This document shows positions 51,558-61,415 of a stretch of 64,000 bases of DNA, piece after piece. The stretch covers positions 2,517,806-2,581,805 of the forward strand of contig NZ_OZ007039.1 in assembly GCF_963931675.1 (NCBI RefSeq). Direction: 5' to 3'. The position numbers were made by a program, and so were the translations under genes. Source of the DNA: an uncultured Alistipes sp. Lineage in GTDB: Bacteria; Bacteroidota; Bacteroidia; Bacteroidales; Rikenellaceae. The notes below the pieces were generated by a model that ran no database searches, was not told the origin of the DNA, and saw only the letters and a program-made list of their open reading frames with translations. Within the stretch, counting starts at the first letter, position 1. Each line of letters opens with the position of its first letter.

Positions 51558-53048
51558 ATGACAAATACCTCATCAACTTCAACCAAACTGATGACCAACT
51601 GGCGTTGGTGGATGTGCGTGCTGCTCTTCGTGGCCACGACGGTGAACTACCTGGACCGTCAGGTTCTGTCGCTGACCTGGAAGGACTTCATCGCTCCCGA
51701 ATTCCACTGGACCGACGCCGATTACGGTACCATTACCGCCGTTTTCTCGCTCGTGTATGCCCTCTGTATGCTCTTCGCCGGACGTTTCATCGACTGGATG
51801 GGCACCAAGAAGGGTTACTTGTGGGCCATCGGCGTATGGTCGGCCGGCGCCTGCCTCCATGCGGCCTGCGGCTGGGCCACGATGCACATCGAGGGCTTCG
51901 AGTCGGTCAAGGCCATGACCTCCGTGGAGGCCGGAACGGCTGTGGCGTTCGCCATCGCTTCGACGAGTGTCTGGCTGTTCCTCGCCGCGCGCTGCATCCT
52001 TGCGCTGGGTGAGGCGGGCAACTTCCCCGCAGCCATCAAGGTGACCGCCGAGTACTTCCCGAAGAAGGACCGCGCCTTCGCTACGTCGATCTTCAACGCC
52101 GGAGCGTCGGTGGGAGCGCTGGTGGCTCCGGCGTCGATTCCGCTGCTGGCCCAGTATTTCAAGGACCAGGGCATCGGCGGCGGCTGGGAGATGGCCTTCC
52201 TGATCATTGGAGCGCTGGGCTTCCTCTGGATGGGATTCTGGGTCTTCATGTATGAGAAACCCGAGAAGTCGAAGCACGTGAACGAGGCCGAGCTGGCCTA
52301 CATCCATCAGGATGACGCCGAGATGCCGGCCGCCGAGGTCAAGGCGCAGGAGGAGAAACCCGAAAAGGTCATTCCGTTCTGGCGCTGCTTCACCTACCGG
52401 CAGACCTGGTCGTTCATCACCGGCAAGTTCTTCACCGACGGCGTGTGGTGGTTCTACCTCTTCTGGGCTCCGGCCTACTTCTCGGACCAGTACGGCTACT
52501 CGTCCAGTTCGGGAATGGGTATTGCGCTGATCTTCACGCTCTATGCCATCGTGACGGTGCTGTCGATCTTCGGCGGTTACCTTCCGAAGCTCTTCGTCGA
52601 CCGCAAGGGCATGAATCCCTATGCGGGCCGTATGCTGGCGATGCTGATCTTCGCGTTCCTGCCGCTGCCCGCGCTCTTCGCTCAGGGTGCCGGAACCTAC
52701 TCGGTATGGTGGCCCGCGATCATCATCGGTCTGGCCGGCGCCGGACACCAGGCGTGGTCGGCGAACCTCTTCTCGACGATCGGCGACATGTTCCCCAAAT
52801 CGGCCATCGCAACCATCACGGGCATCGGCGGCATGGCCGGCGGTGTGGGCTCGTTCCTGATCAACAAGGGAGCCGGAGCGCTCTTCACCCACTCGGAGCA
52901 GATGGGCGAGGCCTTCCGCTTCATGGGCTTCGACGGTAAGGAGGCCGGCTACATGATCATCTTCTGCATCTGCGCCGTGGCCTATCTGGTGGCGTGGTCG
53001 ATCATGAAGGCGCTGGTTCCGAAGTACAAGCCTATCGTTATCGAATAA
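51558..53048 (+). CDS. Hexuronate MFS transporter (ExuT-like, ACS family)
   Basis: 496 aa with about 12 membrane helices. The N-terminus has NYLDRQVLSLTWKD, typical of the anion:cation symporter (ACS) family, and GRFIDWMGTKKGY is the loop 2-3 signature. A cytoplasmic loop (about 230-275, Glu/Lys-rich) separates the two halves. The operon context points to uptake of galacturonate or glucuronate with protons through the inner membrane. Confidence 0.88.
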   Translation: MTNTSSTSTKLMTNWRWWMCVLLFVATTVNYLDRQVLSLTWKDFIAPEFHWTDADYGTITAVFSLVYALCMLFAGRFIDWMGTKKGYLWAIGVWSAGACLHAACGWATMHIEGFESVKAMTSVEAGTAVAFAIASTSVWLFLAARCILALGEAGNFPAAIKVTAEYFPKKDRAFATSIFNAGASVGALVAPASIPLLAQYFKDQGIGGGWEMAFLIIGALGFLWMGFWVFMYEKPEKSKHVNEAELAYIHQDDAEMPAAEVKAQEEKPEKVIPFWRCFTYRQTWSFITGKFFTDGVWWFYLFWAPAYFSDQYGYSSSSGMGIALIFTLYAIVTVLSIFGGYLPKLFVDRKGMNPYAGRMLAMLIFAFLPLPALFAQGAGTYSVWWPAIIIGLAGAGHQAWSANLFSTIGDMFPKSAIATITGIGGMAGGVGSFLINKGAGALFTHSEQMGEAFRFMGFDGKEAGYMIIFCICAVAYLVAWSIMKALVPKYKPIVIE

Positions 53049-53065
53049 TTTTTCCCGAGTCCGGA

Positions 53066-53095
53066 CCGACGGCGGGAACCACATGCCGCCGTCGG
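53066..53095 (+). other. Intercistronic hairpin between the MFS gene and uxaB
   Basis: Perfect 10-bp stem (53066-53075/53086-53095) with a 10-nt loop and no T-run. It may stabilise or process the operon mRNA rather than end it. Confidence 0.55.
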
Positions 53096-53124
53096 CCCCT
53101 TCCGGGCTCAAATTCCTGAAAAAC

Positions 53125-54582
53125 ATGTTGAAAGAATTGAACAGGTCGACCGTCGCAACGGTTGACCGCCCCGTTCGTATCCTGCAGTTCGGCGAGGGCA
53201 ACTTCCTGCGGGCCTTCGTGGACTGGCAGATCGACATCGCCAACGAGAAGGGCGTCATGAATTCGGGCGTGGCCATCTGCCAGCCCATTATCGATCCCGA
53301 ACACAAGGTGCTGGGGATGATCGACCTGCTGCACAGGCAGGACAACCTCTACCACGTCTACCTGGAGGGCATCGAGAACCGTCAGCCGAAGAAGGACGTG
53401 CGGCTGGTGAAGAGCGTGATGGATTCGTTCAACCCCTATGTCGACTACGAGAAGTACGAGCAATACTTCCTCTCGCCGGATCTGAAGATCACGATCTCGA
53501 ACACCACCGAGGCGGGGATCCGCTACGAGGAGGGCGACGATCTGGAGGCGCGTCCGCCGAAGTCCTACCCTGCGAAGATGACGGCGCTGCTGTACAAGCG
53601 CTTCAAGCACTTCCAGGGCGACCCGACGAAGGGCCTCTGCATCATCTGCTGCGAGCTGATCGAGAACAACGGCTCGACGCTGCACGAGTATGTGATCCGC
53701 CACGCGATGTACAACGGCCTGGGGGCCGACTTCATCGACTGGGTGGAGCGCAACTGCCACTTCTGCGACACGCTGGTCGACCGCATCGTGCCGGGCTTCC
53801 CGCGCGACACGATCGACGAGATCAAGGAGGAGTTGGGCTATGACGACAACCTCGTGGTAAAGGCCGAGTTGTACCACCTGTGGGCGATCGGCGGCGAGGG
53901 CTACAGGGAGGTGATGAAGGAGCTGCCGCTGGACAAGGCGGGCCTGCACGTGATCTTCATGCCGTCGATCAAGCAGTTCCGCGACAAGAAAGTCCGCATC
54001 CTGAACGGTTCGCACACGGGCATGGTGCCCATTGCCCTGCAGATGGGCTGCGAGACGGTGATGGACGCCTTCAACACCCCGGCCATCGAGCGTTTCATCA
54101 ACGAGATGGTCGCCGAGGAGGTGATCCCGATGATTGAGGAGGACCAGGAGGAGCTGAAACAGTTCGCCGCGGGGATCCTCGAACGCTTCTACAACCCCTA
54201 CATCAAGCACATGCTGCGTTCGATCTCGCTGAACTCGCTCTCGAAGTGGGAGGCGCGCAACTATCCGACCGTGAAGGACAACTGGTTCAAGGCCGGAAAG
54301 CTAGCCGCACGCGAGTGCTTTACCTTTGCGGCGCTGATGTCGCTGTACGGCCCGAAGAGCGGTTTCGAGCCCGACGACACGAAGGAGTTTGTCGACTACA
54401 TCCGCACGAACTGGAATTCGGAGGACCTCGTGGGTACGGTCTCGAAGATCGTGCGCGAGAGCGGCATCTTCACGGTGGATTTCTCGGAGGTCCCGGGCTT
54501 CGTGGAGGCCGTTGCGGGCTATGTGGGTGACATCGAGGCGCTGGGCATGAAAGGGGCGCTGGACAAATTTTTGACGAAATAG
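53125..54582 (+). CDS. uxaB: Tagaturonate reductase (altronate oxidoreductase)
   Basis: 485 aa from ATG 53125 (frame open to 53083). Mannitol-dehydrogenase-type fold: Rossmann N-terminus with ILQFGEGNFLRAFVDW, later LNGSHTGMVPIA and the C-terminal helical domain. It reduces D-tagaturonate to D-altronate with NADH, the step between UxaC and UxaA. No fructuronate reductase (uxuB) is seen nearby. Confidence 0.93.
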   Translation: MLKELNRSTVATVDRPVRILQFGEGNFLRAFVDWQIDIANEKGVMNSGVAICQPIIDPEHKVLGMIDLLHRQDNLYHVYLEGIENRQPKKDVRLVKSVMDSFNPYVDYEKYEQYFLSPDLKITISNTTEAGIRYEEGDDLEARPPKSYPAKMTALLYKRFKHFQGDPTKGLCIICCELIENNGSTLHEYVIRHAMYNGLGADFIDWVERNCHFCDTLVDRIVPGFPRDTIDEIKEELGYDDNLVVKAELYHLWAIGGEGYREVMKELPLDKAGLHVIFMPSIKQFRDKKVRILNGSHTGMVPIALQMGCETVMDAFNTPAIERFINEMVAEEVIPMIEEDQEELKQFAAGILERFYNPYIKHMLRSISLNSLSKWEARNYPTVKDNWFKAGKLAARECFTFAALMSLYGPKSGFEPDDTKEFVDYIRTNWNSEDLVGTVSKIVRESGIFTVDFSEVPGFVEAVAGYVGDIEALGMKGALDKFLTK

Positions 54583-54600
54583 CATTTTTCCCGAAAAGGT

Positions 54601-54651
54601 GGAGCGGACGGGCCGGAAGCCGGATGACGGAGGGCCCGGCTCCGCTTTTTT
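54601..54651 (+). terminator. Terminator-like hairpin between uxaB and uxaA
   Basis: AGCGGAC..GGGCC (from 54603) pairs with GGGCCCGGCTCCGCT and is followed by six T residues. It may reduce expression of the distal genes uxaA and pectinesterase. Confidence 0.65.
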
Positions 54652-54667
54652 CAGACCAGAGGAGTTT

Positions 54668-56155
54668 ATGAAACGATTCTTGAAAATCAATGCCGCGGAT
54701 AATGTGGCCGTGGCGCTGGCCGATCTGGCTGCGGGCGAGCGTGTGGAGATCGACGGCGGGGTGGTGGCGTTGCGTGAGGCGGTGGCCCGGGGACACAAGT
54801 TCGCCTTGAGGGACCTCACCGAAGGAGAAAACGTCATCAAGTACGGCTATCCGATCGGGCATGTCACCTGCAACGTGGCGGCCGGGACGTGGATCCATTC
54901 GCACAACCTGAAAACCAACCTGCACGACGACCTCACCTACACCTATACGCCGCGGGCCTGTCCGCTCGACATTCCGAAGCGTGACGTCACGGTGCAGGGT
55001 TACCTGCGCCGCGACGGGCGGATGGGCATCCGCAACGAACTGTGGATCGTGCCGTCGGTGGGGTGCGTCAACGGACAGGCGCAGGCCATTGCCGAGCGGG
55101 TGCGCCGCGAGTGCGACTGCTCGCATCTGGACGACGTGCGCGTCTACACCCATAACTACGGCTGTTCGCAGCTGGGCGACGACCACGCCAACACGCGGCG
55201 GGCGCTGGCCGCACTGGTCCGGCATCCGAATGCGGGTGCGGTGCTGGTGCTGGGGCTCGGGTGCGAGAACAACCAGGTTGCGGCCCTCAAGGAGGAGATC
55301 GGCACATGGGACGACGAGCGCGTGAAGTTCCTGATCGCCCAGGAGGTCGAGGACGAAATCCAGACGGGTTTCGAGATCTGCCGCGGGCTGGTTGAGAAGA
55401 CGCGCGAGGACCGTCGCCAGCCGCTGCCGCTCTCGTATCTGAAGGTGGGGCTGAAGTGCGGCGGTTCGGACGGCTTCTCGGGCATCACGGCCAACCCGCT
55501 GGTGGGTTTGTTCTCCGACTGGCTGGTGGCGCAGGGCGGTACGACCGTGCTGACGGAAGTCCCGGAGATGTTCGGCGCCGAGACAATCCTGATGGACCGC
55601 GCCACGGATCGCGGGATCTTCGACCGCACGGTGCACCTGATCAACGATTTCAAGGGCTATTTCCGCAAGTACGGTCAGCCGATCTACGAGAATCCCTCGC
55701 CGGGGAACAAGAAGGGCGGCATCACGACCCTCGAGGAGAAGTCGCTGGGCTGCGTGCAGAAGGGCGGATCGCAGCCCGTGGTCGATGTGCTGGGCTATGC
55801 GCAGCCGATCGTGAAGCCGGGTCTGAATCTCCTGCAGGCCCCGGGCAACGACCTGGTGGCCGCTTCGGCGCTGGCCCTGTCGGGGTGCCAGCTGGTGTTG
55901 TTCACCACGGGGCGCGGCACGCCCTTCGGGTCGTTCGTCCCGACGATGAAGATCGCCACCAACACGCCGCTGTCGCAGTTCAAGGCCAACTGGATCGACT
56001 TCAACGCCGGGACGCTCGTCGAGGACGAAGAGCCGCACGCCGTGCTGGAGCGGCTGATCGGGAAGATTCTCGCGACGGCCGACGGCGAACACCTCAAGCA
56101 CGAGCGCACGGGCTTTAAGGAGATTGCCATCTTCAAGTCGGGCGTGACGTTGTAA
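54668..56155 (+). CDS. uxaA: Altronate dehydratase
   Basis: 495 aa from ATG 54668, preceded by GAGGAGTTT. N-terminal SAF domain (about 8-95) and the UxaA core, with conserved CNVAAGTWIHSHNLKTN, GRMGIRNELW, and Cys-containing VGCVNGQ and GLGCENNQ segments that bind the iron cofactor in the family. It dehydrates D-altronate to 2-keto-3-deoxygluconate, the substrate of kdgK. Confidence 0.93.
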   Translation: MKRFLKINAADNVAVALADLAAGERVEIDGGVVALREAVARGHKFALRDLTEGENVIKYGYPIGHVTCNVAAGTWIHSHNLKTNLHDDLTYTYTPRACPLDIPKRDVTVQGYLRRDGRMGIRNELWIVPSVGCVNGQAQAIAERVRRECDCSHLDDVRVYTHNYGCSQLGDDHANTRRALAALVRHPNAGAVLVLGLGCENNQVAALKEEIGTWDDERVKFLIAQEVEDEIQTGFEICRGLVEKTREDRRQPLPLSYLKVGLKCGGSDGFSGITANPLVGLFSDWLVAQGGTTVLTEVPEMFGAETILMDRATDRGIFDRTVHLINDFKGYFRKYGQPIYENPSPGNKKGGITTLEEKSLGCVQKGGSQPVVDVLGYAQPIVKPGLNLLQAPGNDLVAASALALSGCQLVLFTTGRGTPFGSFVPTMKIATNTPLSQFKANWIDFNAGTLVEDEEPHAVLERLIGKILATADGEHLKHERTGFKEIAIFKSGVTL

Positions 56156-56297
56156 GAGACCGGAATTCGGGACCGGCCGTTATCGGGCCCTTCCCGGTTG
56201 TTGCCTGCCGCCTGCGGTGTCGTTTGCAGGCCGCCCCCCCCAACCCCCTCCTCGGAGGGGGCTTGCGGTTTTGGACAGAAGGTGTGAAACAAGACAG
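56156..56297 (+). promoter_or_regulatory. Spacer with GC hairpin before the pectinesterase gene
   Basis: CCCCCTC and GAGGGGG pair around CTCG (about 56244-56261), preceded by a C-run. A weak terminator or mRNA structure; no consensus promoter is visible. Confidence 0.35.
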
Positions 56298-57326
56298 ATG
56301 CGTAATATGAAATTGCTGACTCTTTTTGTTTTTTGTTCTCTTTTCGCGGTCCGGGCCTTTGCCGGAGAGCCCGTCTATACGGTCGACTGCAACGGCGGGG
56401 GTGACTTCCGCACCGTGCAGGAGTGCTTCGACGCCCTGCCCTCGAAACCCGATGGCTGGCGCACCGTCCGCATCCTGCCCGGTACGTACCGCGAAAAGGT
56501 GACGTTGGATGTCTACAAGGATCGCGTGCGGATCGTCGGCGCGGGCGGGGCCGAACAGGTCCGCATCGTCTGGGATGACCACACGGGGAAGGTCGTCGAC
56601 GGCCATGAGATGACGACCTACGACACCTGGACGATGTCGTTGCAGGCCGACGATGTGGTGCTGGAAGGCGTCACCGTCGAGAACGATGCCGGGCGTGTCG
56701 GGCAGGCCGTGGCGCTCGAAACCCGCGGCGACCGCATCTGGATCGACGGCTGCCGTTTGGTCGGCGATCAGGACACCTTCTTCACGAAGGGGTATGTCTC
56801 GCGCATCTACGTCACGGATTCCTGGATCGAGGGGACGACCGATTTCATCTTCGGGCCTTCGATCGTCCTCTTCGACCGCTGCCGGATCCACGCCAAGGCC
56901 GACAGTTTTCTGACCGCCGCGTCGACTACCGAGCGAAACCTGTACGGCTATGTTTTCCGGGATTGCCGGGTAACGGCCGATCCGGCAGTGACGCGGCTCT
57001 ATCTGGGGCGTCCCTGGAAATCGACCGCCCGGACGGTCTGGATCCGCTGCGATCTGCCGGCGGCGATCCGCCCCGAAGGGTGGCGCGACTGGCACGATTC
57101 GGCCCGCAAGGGCGATGTCTATTACGCCGAGTATGGCTGTACGGGGCCGGGGGCCGACCGCTCGGGGCGTGTGGCCTGGTCGCGGGAGTTGACCTGCGAC
57201 GAAGCTGCGGCCTATACGCCGGAGCAGATCTTCGCCCGGAAGACCGGCTCGGAGGCGTTCCGCAATGACTGGCTCCCTGTGGCGCCGTTTTCGGAGAAGG
57301 GCCGTGGTGCCAGGGTTCAGCAATGA
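56298..57326 (+). CDS. Pectinesterase
   Basis: 342 aa from ATG 56298 (56307 is also possible). Signal peptide (about 1-23) and the right-handed beta-helix of carbohydrate esterase family 8, with Gln136, Asp159 (GDQDTFF), Asp182 (TDFIFG) and Arg238 (LGRPW), the full catalytic set. It removes methyl esters from homogalacturonan in the periplasm or outside, making galacturonate units usable by the upstream operon. Confidence 0.93.
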   Translation: MRNMKLLTLFVFCSLFAVRAFAGEPVYTVDCNGGGDFRTVQECFDALPSKPDGWRTVRILPGTYREKVTLDVYKDRVRIVGAGGAEQVRIVWDDHTGKVVDGHEMTTYDTWTMSLQADDVVLEGVTVENDAGRVGQAVALETRGDRIWIDGCRLVGDQDTFFTKGYVSRIYVTDSWIEGTTDFIFGPSIVLFDRCRIHAKADSFLTAASTTERNLYGYVFRDCRVTADPAVTRLYLGRPWKSTARTVWIRCDLPAAIRPEGWRDWHDSARKGDVYYAEYGCTGPGADRSGRVAWSRELTCDEAAAYTPEQIFARKTGSEAFRNDWLPVAPFSEKGRGARVQQ

Positions 57327-57407
57327 CTGTTGGCCGGAGATGCCGGAAAAAGGGCCGGTCCTTCCGAACTGCGGGGGACCGGTCGTTTGTGTCCGGGAGG
57401 CAGGCGT

Positions 57408-58721
57408 CTACGCCTTTTCGCGGATGGTCCGCAGGCCGCGGGTCATGACGTATTGCAGGACGCCCCGCAGGAGCATGTACAAGGTAAAGGCCAGCCAGAG
57501 GGCGTTGTTGCCGATCCACGGCCGCAGGGCGTAGAAGATGGCGAAATAGGCGGCCGTGGCTCCGAACATCGAGTTGCGCATGACGCGCGTCTCGGTGGCG
57601 CCGACCATGATGCCGTCCATGATGAAGGGCATGGCCGAGGCGATGGGGATCAGGATGATCCAGACGATATAGTGCCCGGCCAACTCGACGATCTGCGCGG
57701 CGTTCGGCGCCGAGTGGTCGACGAAGAGCCCTACCAGGTCGCGCCACCACACGAGGTAGATCCCTACGAACACTACCGATACGAGTGTGCCCCAGAGCAG
57801 GCAGCGGTGCAGGCAGGCGCCGAGCGACACCCGGTCGCGGGCCCCGATGAAGCGTCCGGTGAGGGCCTCGGCGGCGTAGGCGAAGCCGTCGTTCATGTAG
57901 GAGAAGAGCGTGAAGAGCTCCAGCAGCAGGGCGTTCACGGCGAGCAGCGTGTGGTCCTCCATGCGGGCCGAGGCGCCGGTGAAGAAGGTATAGACGGCCA
58001 CGATGCAGAGCGTGCGCAGGATGATGTCGCGGTTGATCACGAAGAAGCGCCGCAGGGGCTGCAGGTCCAGGACCTCCGACCAGCGGATCGAGGTCAGCAG
58101 CGACCGGTACTTTACGACGAGCAGCAGCGTGGCCAGCCCCACGCCGCACCATTGTGCCACGACCGAGGCCCAGGCGATGCCGACGATCCCGAGGTCGAGC
58201 CCGAAGGCGAAGGCGAGGCTGCACGTGAGGTGGATCAGGTTGACCGTGACGGCCGTGATCATCGGGAAGAGGGCGTTCTGCATGCCGGTGAACCAGCCGT
58301 TGAAACCGAAGAGGAGGATGCCGGCCGGCACAGCCCAGATGCGGGTGTAGAAGTATTCGCGGGTCATCTCACCGCCGTTCATGGCCCAGAGAGCCAGTTC
58401 GCCCAGCGGGTACTGGAGCAGGAGCATCACACAGCCCATGACCCCCGCTACGGACAGGGCCCGGGCCAGCATGTTGGTGCATTCGCGGTAGTTCCCGGCG
58501 CCGAAGGCCTGGGCCGTGAGGCCGCTGGTCCCCATGCGCACGAAGGAGCAGTTCCAGTAGATGAAGTTGAAGATCGACACGCCGATGGCCAGGGCGCCGA
58601 TCGTCGCGGCGGAGTCCTCGCCCCAGTGTCCGGCGATGGCTGTCGAGACGATGCCCATGAGCGGGACGGTGATGTTCGAGACGATGTTCGGGAGCGCCAG
58701 GCGCAGTATTTCGCGGTTCAT
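57408..58721 (-). CDS. MATE-family efflux transporter
   Basis: 437 aa from ATG 58721; the ATG at 58730 would sit almost at the transcript start given the -7 box at 58739-58746. About 12 membrane helices in two homologous halves, with MATE features such as LALPNIVSNITVPLMGIVS and ALTGRFIGARD. It exports drugs or metabolites using a Na+ or proton gradient. It resembles the DinF/NorM-like group; substrate unknown. Confidence 0.87.
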   Translation of the reverse strand: MNREILRLALPNIVSNITVPLMGIVSTAIAGHWGEDSAATIGALAIGVSIFNFIYWNCSFVRMGTSGLTAQAFGAGNYRECTNMLARALSVAGVMGCVMLLLQYPLGELALWAMNGGEMTREYFYTRIWAVPAGILLFGFNGWFTGMQNALFPMITAVTVNLIHLTCSLAFAFGLDLGIVGIAWASVVAQWCGVGLATLLLVVKYRSLLTSIRWSEVLDLQPLRRFFVINRDIILRTLCIVAVYTFFTGASARMEDHTLLAVNALLLELFTLFSYMNDGFAYAAEALTGRFIGARDRVSLGACLHRCLLWGTLVSVVFVGIYLVWWRDLVGLFVDHSAPNAAQIVELAGHYIVWIILIPIASAMPFIMDGIMVGATETRVMRNSMFGATAAYFAIFYALRPWIGNNALWLAFTLYMLLRGVLQYVMTRGLRTIREKA

Positions 58722-58738
58722 TCGCTGCATAACGGGTG

Positions 58739-58746
58739 CAAAGATA
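58739..58746 (-). promoter_or_regulatory. -7 box of the MATE gene
   Basis: TATCTTTG on the minus strand, 17 nt before ATG 58721. Confidence 0.6.
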
Positions 58747-58829
58747 AGGCAAAAGCGGCGAATTTTCGGTCCGCGGCGGCTTTTTCTCGATTTCGGGCAC
58801 ACAATGTGCTGGAATCCGGAAAAATGGAT

Positions 58830-58837
58830 TACCTTTG
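58830..58837 (+). promoter_or_regulatory. -7 box of the pseudouridine synthase gene
   Basis: TACCTTTG, 32 nt before the ATG at 58870. No clear -33 TTG. Confidence 0.55.
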
Positions 58838-58869
58838 CCGCGCAAATTCATCTTATAGAAGATACGAAC

Positions 58870-60180
58870 ATGAAAGATTCGAAAAACGACTCGACCCCGG
58901 TGCTTGAACGCTTCGCACGCGACAAGCGCAAACGCACCGTGATCGCTACGGCGGAGCGTGTCGAGCGTCGCCCGCGTTTGCAGCGTGACGCTGCCGATTC
59001 GGAGCAACCGTCCCATCCGTACCGTCCCGAACACCGGGCATCGTACAATCCGCACTTCACGGCCGACAACCGGCCGCGTTTCGACCGCTCCCGCCAGGAG
59101 GACGAGGAGCGCCCGCGCCGTGCGTTCGGCGACCGTGAAAATCGCTACGGCGAGGAGCGCCCGCAGCGCAATAACGGCGAGCGCGAATATCGATACGGCC
59201 GTTACGGCGATGAAGAGCGCCCGCAGCGAGCGTATGGCGATCGTCCGCGTCGTGACAGCGGCGAGCGTTCGCAGCGGAGCGCTTCAACCCACGGCCCGAA
59301 ACCCGCCTGCGGTGAAAAACGAACCGGGAAATTCGATGACCGCAAGGGCCTGAAGGGCGGCAAGTTCGCCACAAAGGGCGCCGAGGGCCGCACCTTCGAC
59401 AAACGTTCCCGCAAGGGTGCCGACAAGCCGGTCTCCTATCCGAAATACGATCCGGCGGTGCAGACCGGAGAGATGCGTCTGAACCGTTTTATCGCCCAGT
59501 CGGGTATCTGCTCGCGGCGCGAGGCCGACGACTTCATCACGGCGGGTGTGGTAACGGTCAACGGCAAGGTCGTGACCGAACTCGGCACGAAGGTCCTCCC
59601 GACCGACGAGGTGCGTTTCAATGGCGAGCCCGTTCACGGCGAGAAGAAGGTCTACCTGGTGCTGAACAAGCCCAAAGGGTATGTCACGTCGCTCGACGAC
59701 CCGCACGCCGGGAAGACGGTGATGGAACTGGTCAAAGGGGCCTGTACGGAGCGTATTTACCCCGTAGGGCGACTGGACAAGAACAGCCTCGGGCTGCTGC
59801 TCTTCACCAACGACGGCGACCTGACCAAGCAGCTCACGCACCCCTCCTACCGGAAGAAGAAGATCTACCAGGTGACGCTCGACAAGCCGCTGACGCGGGC
59901 CGACATGGACCGCATTGCCGAGGGCATTACGCTCGAAGACGGCGAAATCTTTGCCGACGAGATCTCCTACGTCAAGGAGAACAAGCAGGAGGTCGGCATC
60001 GAGATCCACTCGGGCCGCAACCGCATCGTGCGCCGCATCTTCGAGTTCCTGGGCTACACCGTCACGAAACTCGACCGCGTTTACTACGCCGGACTGACGA
60101 AGAAGAACCTCAAGCGCGGGGCGTGGCGTTTCCTCACCCGCGAGGAGGTCGAGCGCCTCAAGTCCGGACTCTACGAGTAG
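58870..60180 (+). CDS. rRNA pseudouridine synthase (RluB/RsuA type) with basic N-terminal arm
   Basis: 436 aa from ATG 58870. Residues about 1-185 are a low-complexity Arg/Asp/Tyr/Gly-rich arm with repeats such as RYGEERPQR. An S4 RNA-binding domain (about 193-250) and the catalytic domain with Asp303 in VGRLDKNSLGLLLFTNDGDL follow. It converts a uridine of large-subunit (RluB-like) or small-subunit rRNA to pseudouridine. The disordered basic arm probably helps RNA binding and is longer than in proteobacterial enzymes. Confidence 0.88.
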   Translation: MKDSKNDSTPVLERFARDKRKRTVIATAERVERRPRLQRDAADSEQPSHPYRPEHRASYNPHFTADNRPRFDRSRQEDEERPRRAFGDRENRYGEERPQRNNGEREYRYGRYGDEERPQRAYGDRPRRDSGERSQRSASTHGPKPACGEKRTGKFDDRKGLKGGKFATKGAEGRTFDKRSRKGADKPVSYPKYDPAVQTGEMRLNRFIAQSGICSRREADDFITAGVVTVNGKVVTELGTKVLPTDEVRFNGEPVHGEKKVYLVLNKPKGYVTSLDDPHAGKTVMELVKGACTERIYPVGRLDKNSLGLLLFTNDGDLTKQLTHPSYRKKKIYQVTLDKPLTRADMDRIAEGITLEDGEIFADEISYVKENKQEVGIEIHSGRNRIVRRIFEFLGYTVTKLDRVYYAGLTKKNLKRGAWRFLTREEVERLKSGLYE

Positions 60181-60306
60181 GGTGGGGCGCCGGGACTGAA
60201 CCGGGGAGGCTGGACAGGAAAGCTGAACAGGAAAGCTGGCAGGGAGGCTGGACAGGGGGCTTCCCTGGTGGCGGAATGACGCCTTCCCGTCGTCCGGAAT
60301 AACGAA
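60181..60306. repeat. Short imperfect GC-rich repeats and target duplication
   Basis: GAGGCTGGACAGG-like and ACAGGAAAGCTG words repeat between about 60205 and 60260. The stretch ends in ATAACGAA (60299-60306), one copy of the IS target duplication. Confidence 0.5.
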
Positions 60307-60374
60307 GGTAATGATGCCAAAAGTGGTTGGTGGTATAAAATGTAACCGACATAATATTTGGTAGTTATAAGGAT

Positions 60375-60418
60375 AAAATAGAGATTAGTAGAAACGGGTT
60401 TCTACTAATCTCTATTTT
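60375..60418 (+). terminator. 21-bp hairpin directly before the transposase start
   Basis: 60375-60395 pairs perfectly with 60398-60418 around GG, ending in ATTTTT, one base before the ATG at 60420. It can stop transcripts entering from outside or hide the ribosome binding region, as in other IS elements that guard against read-through. Confidence 0.75.
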
Positions 60419-60419
60419 T

Positions 60420-61415
60420 ATGTCAAAAAAACGAAAAATACGCTGTCCTCATTGTGGCTTTTTAGAGACAATAAAATGGGGTACTCGTAGCGGTTGCAGC
60501 CGCTATTATTGTAAGAATTGTGGCAGCTATTTTACGGATCGTCGAGACTGGATTTCCGATAAAAACAAGTTTATATGGTTCGCGCGTTGGGTTCGCGGTA
60601 AACAGCGTATTTGTGACCTTGCGAGTGAGAGCGGATACAGCGAACGCACCCTAAAAAGATACTTCTATCGGCTCTTGCCCCAGTGCCCTTTATGGCAGAT
60701 ACAGCGACGCGAGAAGGTAAATCTTCTGATCGACGGCACCTACTTCTCAAATAAGATTTGTCTGGTTGTATATCGGGATCACAACATCAAGATGACCCTC
60801 CTCTATCGCATAACCAGGAGTGAAACGCTGCGGGATTTGAAAGCAGACCTAACGGCTATACGCGATGTCGGCATTCAAATTGAGAGTGTCACCTGTGATG
60901 GATCTCCCAATATCATAAAAGCGGTGCGGGAAGTGTGTCCGGAGGCGATCTTGCAGCGTTGTACGGTACATGTAGCGCGAGAGATAGAGACGTGGATTAC
61001 ACGCAAACCACAGACCGTAGCGGCACAGGAACTCCTCGAACTGGTGCACTTGTTAAATGGAGTACAAACACATGATGAGGCACAGTTATGGATACGGGCT
61101 TTTATTGACTGGTATCGGCGACACGAACCATTTATCAATGAAAAAACCGTAGATGAGCTGTCGGGAAGATGGTGGTTTACGCATAAGATGCTGCATCGAA
61201 GTGTCTCGCATATCAAGCGTGCCATACCCGATCTGTTTTCATACACGCGATACCCTAATGTACCTAAATCTTCAAATTCTATTGAGTCGTTCTTCGGTCA
61301 CTTGAAGGATAATTTAAGAATCCATCGTGGACTCTCGGAACAACATTTTAAGGACTTTGTAAAGTGGTATCTTTTCCTGAACAGCAATGATGGAATTATT
61401 AAGAAACGCAAATGA
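60420..61415 (+). CDS. Zinc-ribbon DDE transposase of the IS
   Basis: 331 aa. N-terminal zinc ribbon (Cys9, Cys12, Cys31, Cys34), a helix-turn-helix region (about 60-85, SGYSERTLKRYF) and a DDE catalytic domain with Asp105 (LLIDGTYF), Asp160 (VTCDGSPN) and Glu289 (SNSIESFFGHLK). The layout is that of MULE/IS256-related transposases with an extra N-terminal ribbon. It appears intact. Confidence 0.9.
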   Translation: MSKKRKIRCPHCGFLETIKWGTRSGCSRYYCKNCGSYFTDRRDWISDKNKFIWFARWVRGKQRICDLASESGYSERTLKRYFYRLLPQCPLWQIQRREKVNLLIDGTYFSNKICLVVYRDHNIKMTLLYRITRSETLRDLKADLTAIRDVGIQIESVTCDGSPNIIKAVREVCPEAILQRCTVHVAREIETWITRKPQTVAAQELLELVHLLNGVQTHDEAQLWIRAFIDWYRRHEPFINEKTVDELSGRWWFTHKMLHRSVSHIKRAIPDLFSYTRYPNVPKSSNSIESFFGHLKDNLRIHRGLSEQHFKDFVKWYLFLNSNDGIIKKRK

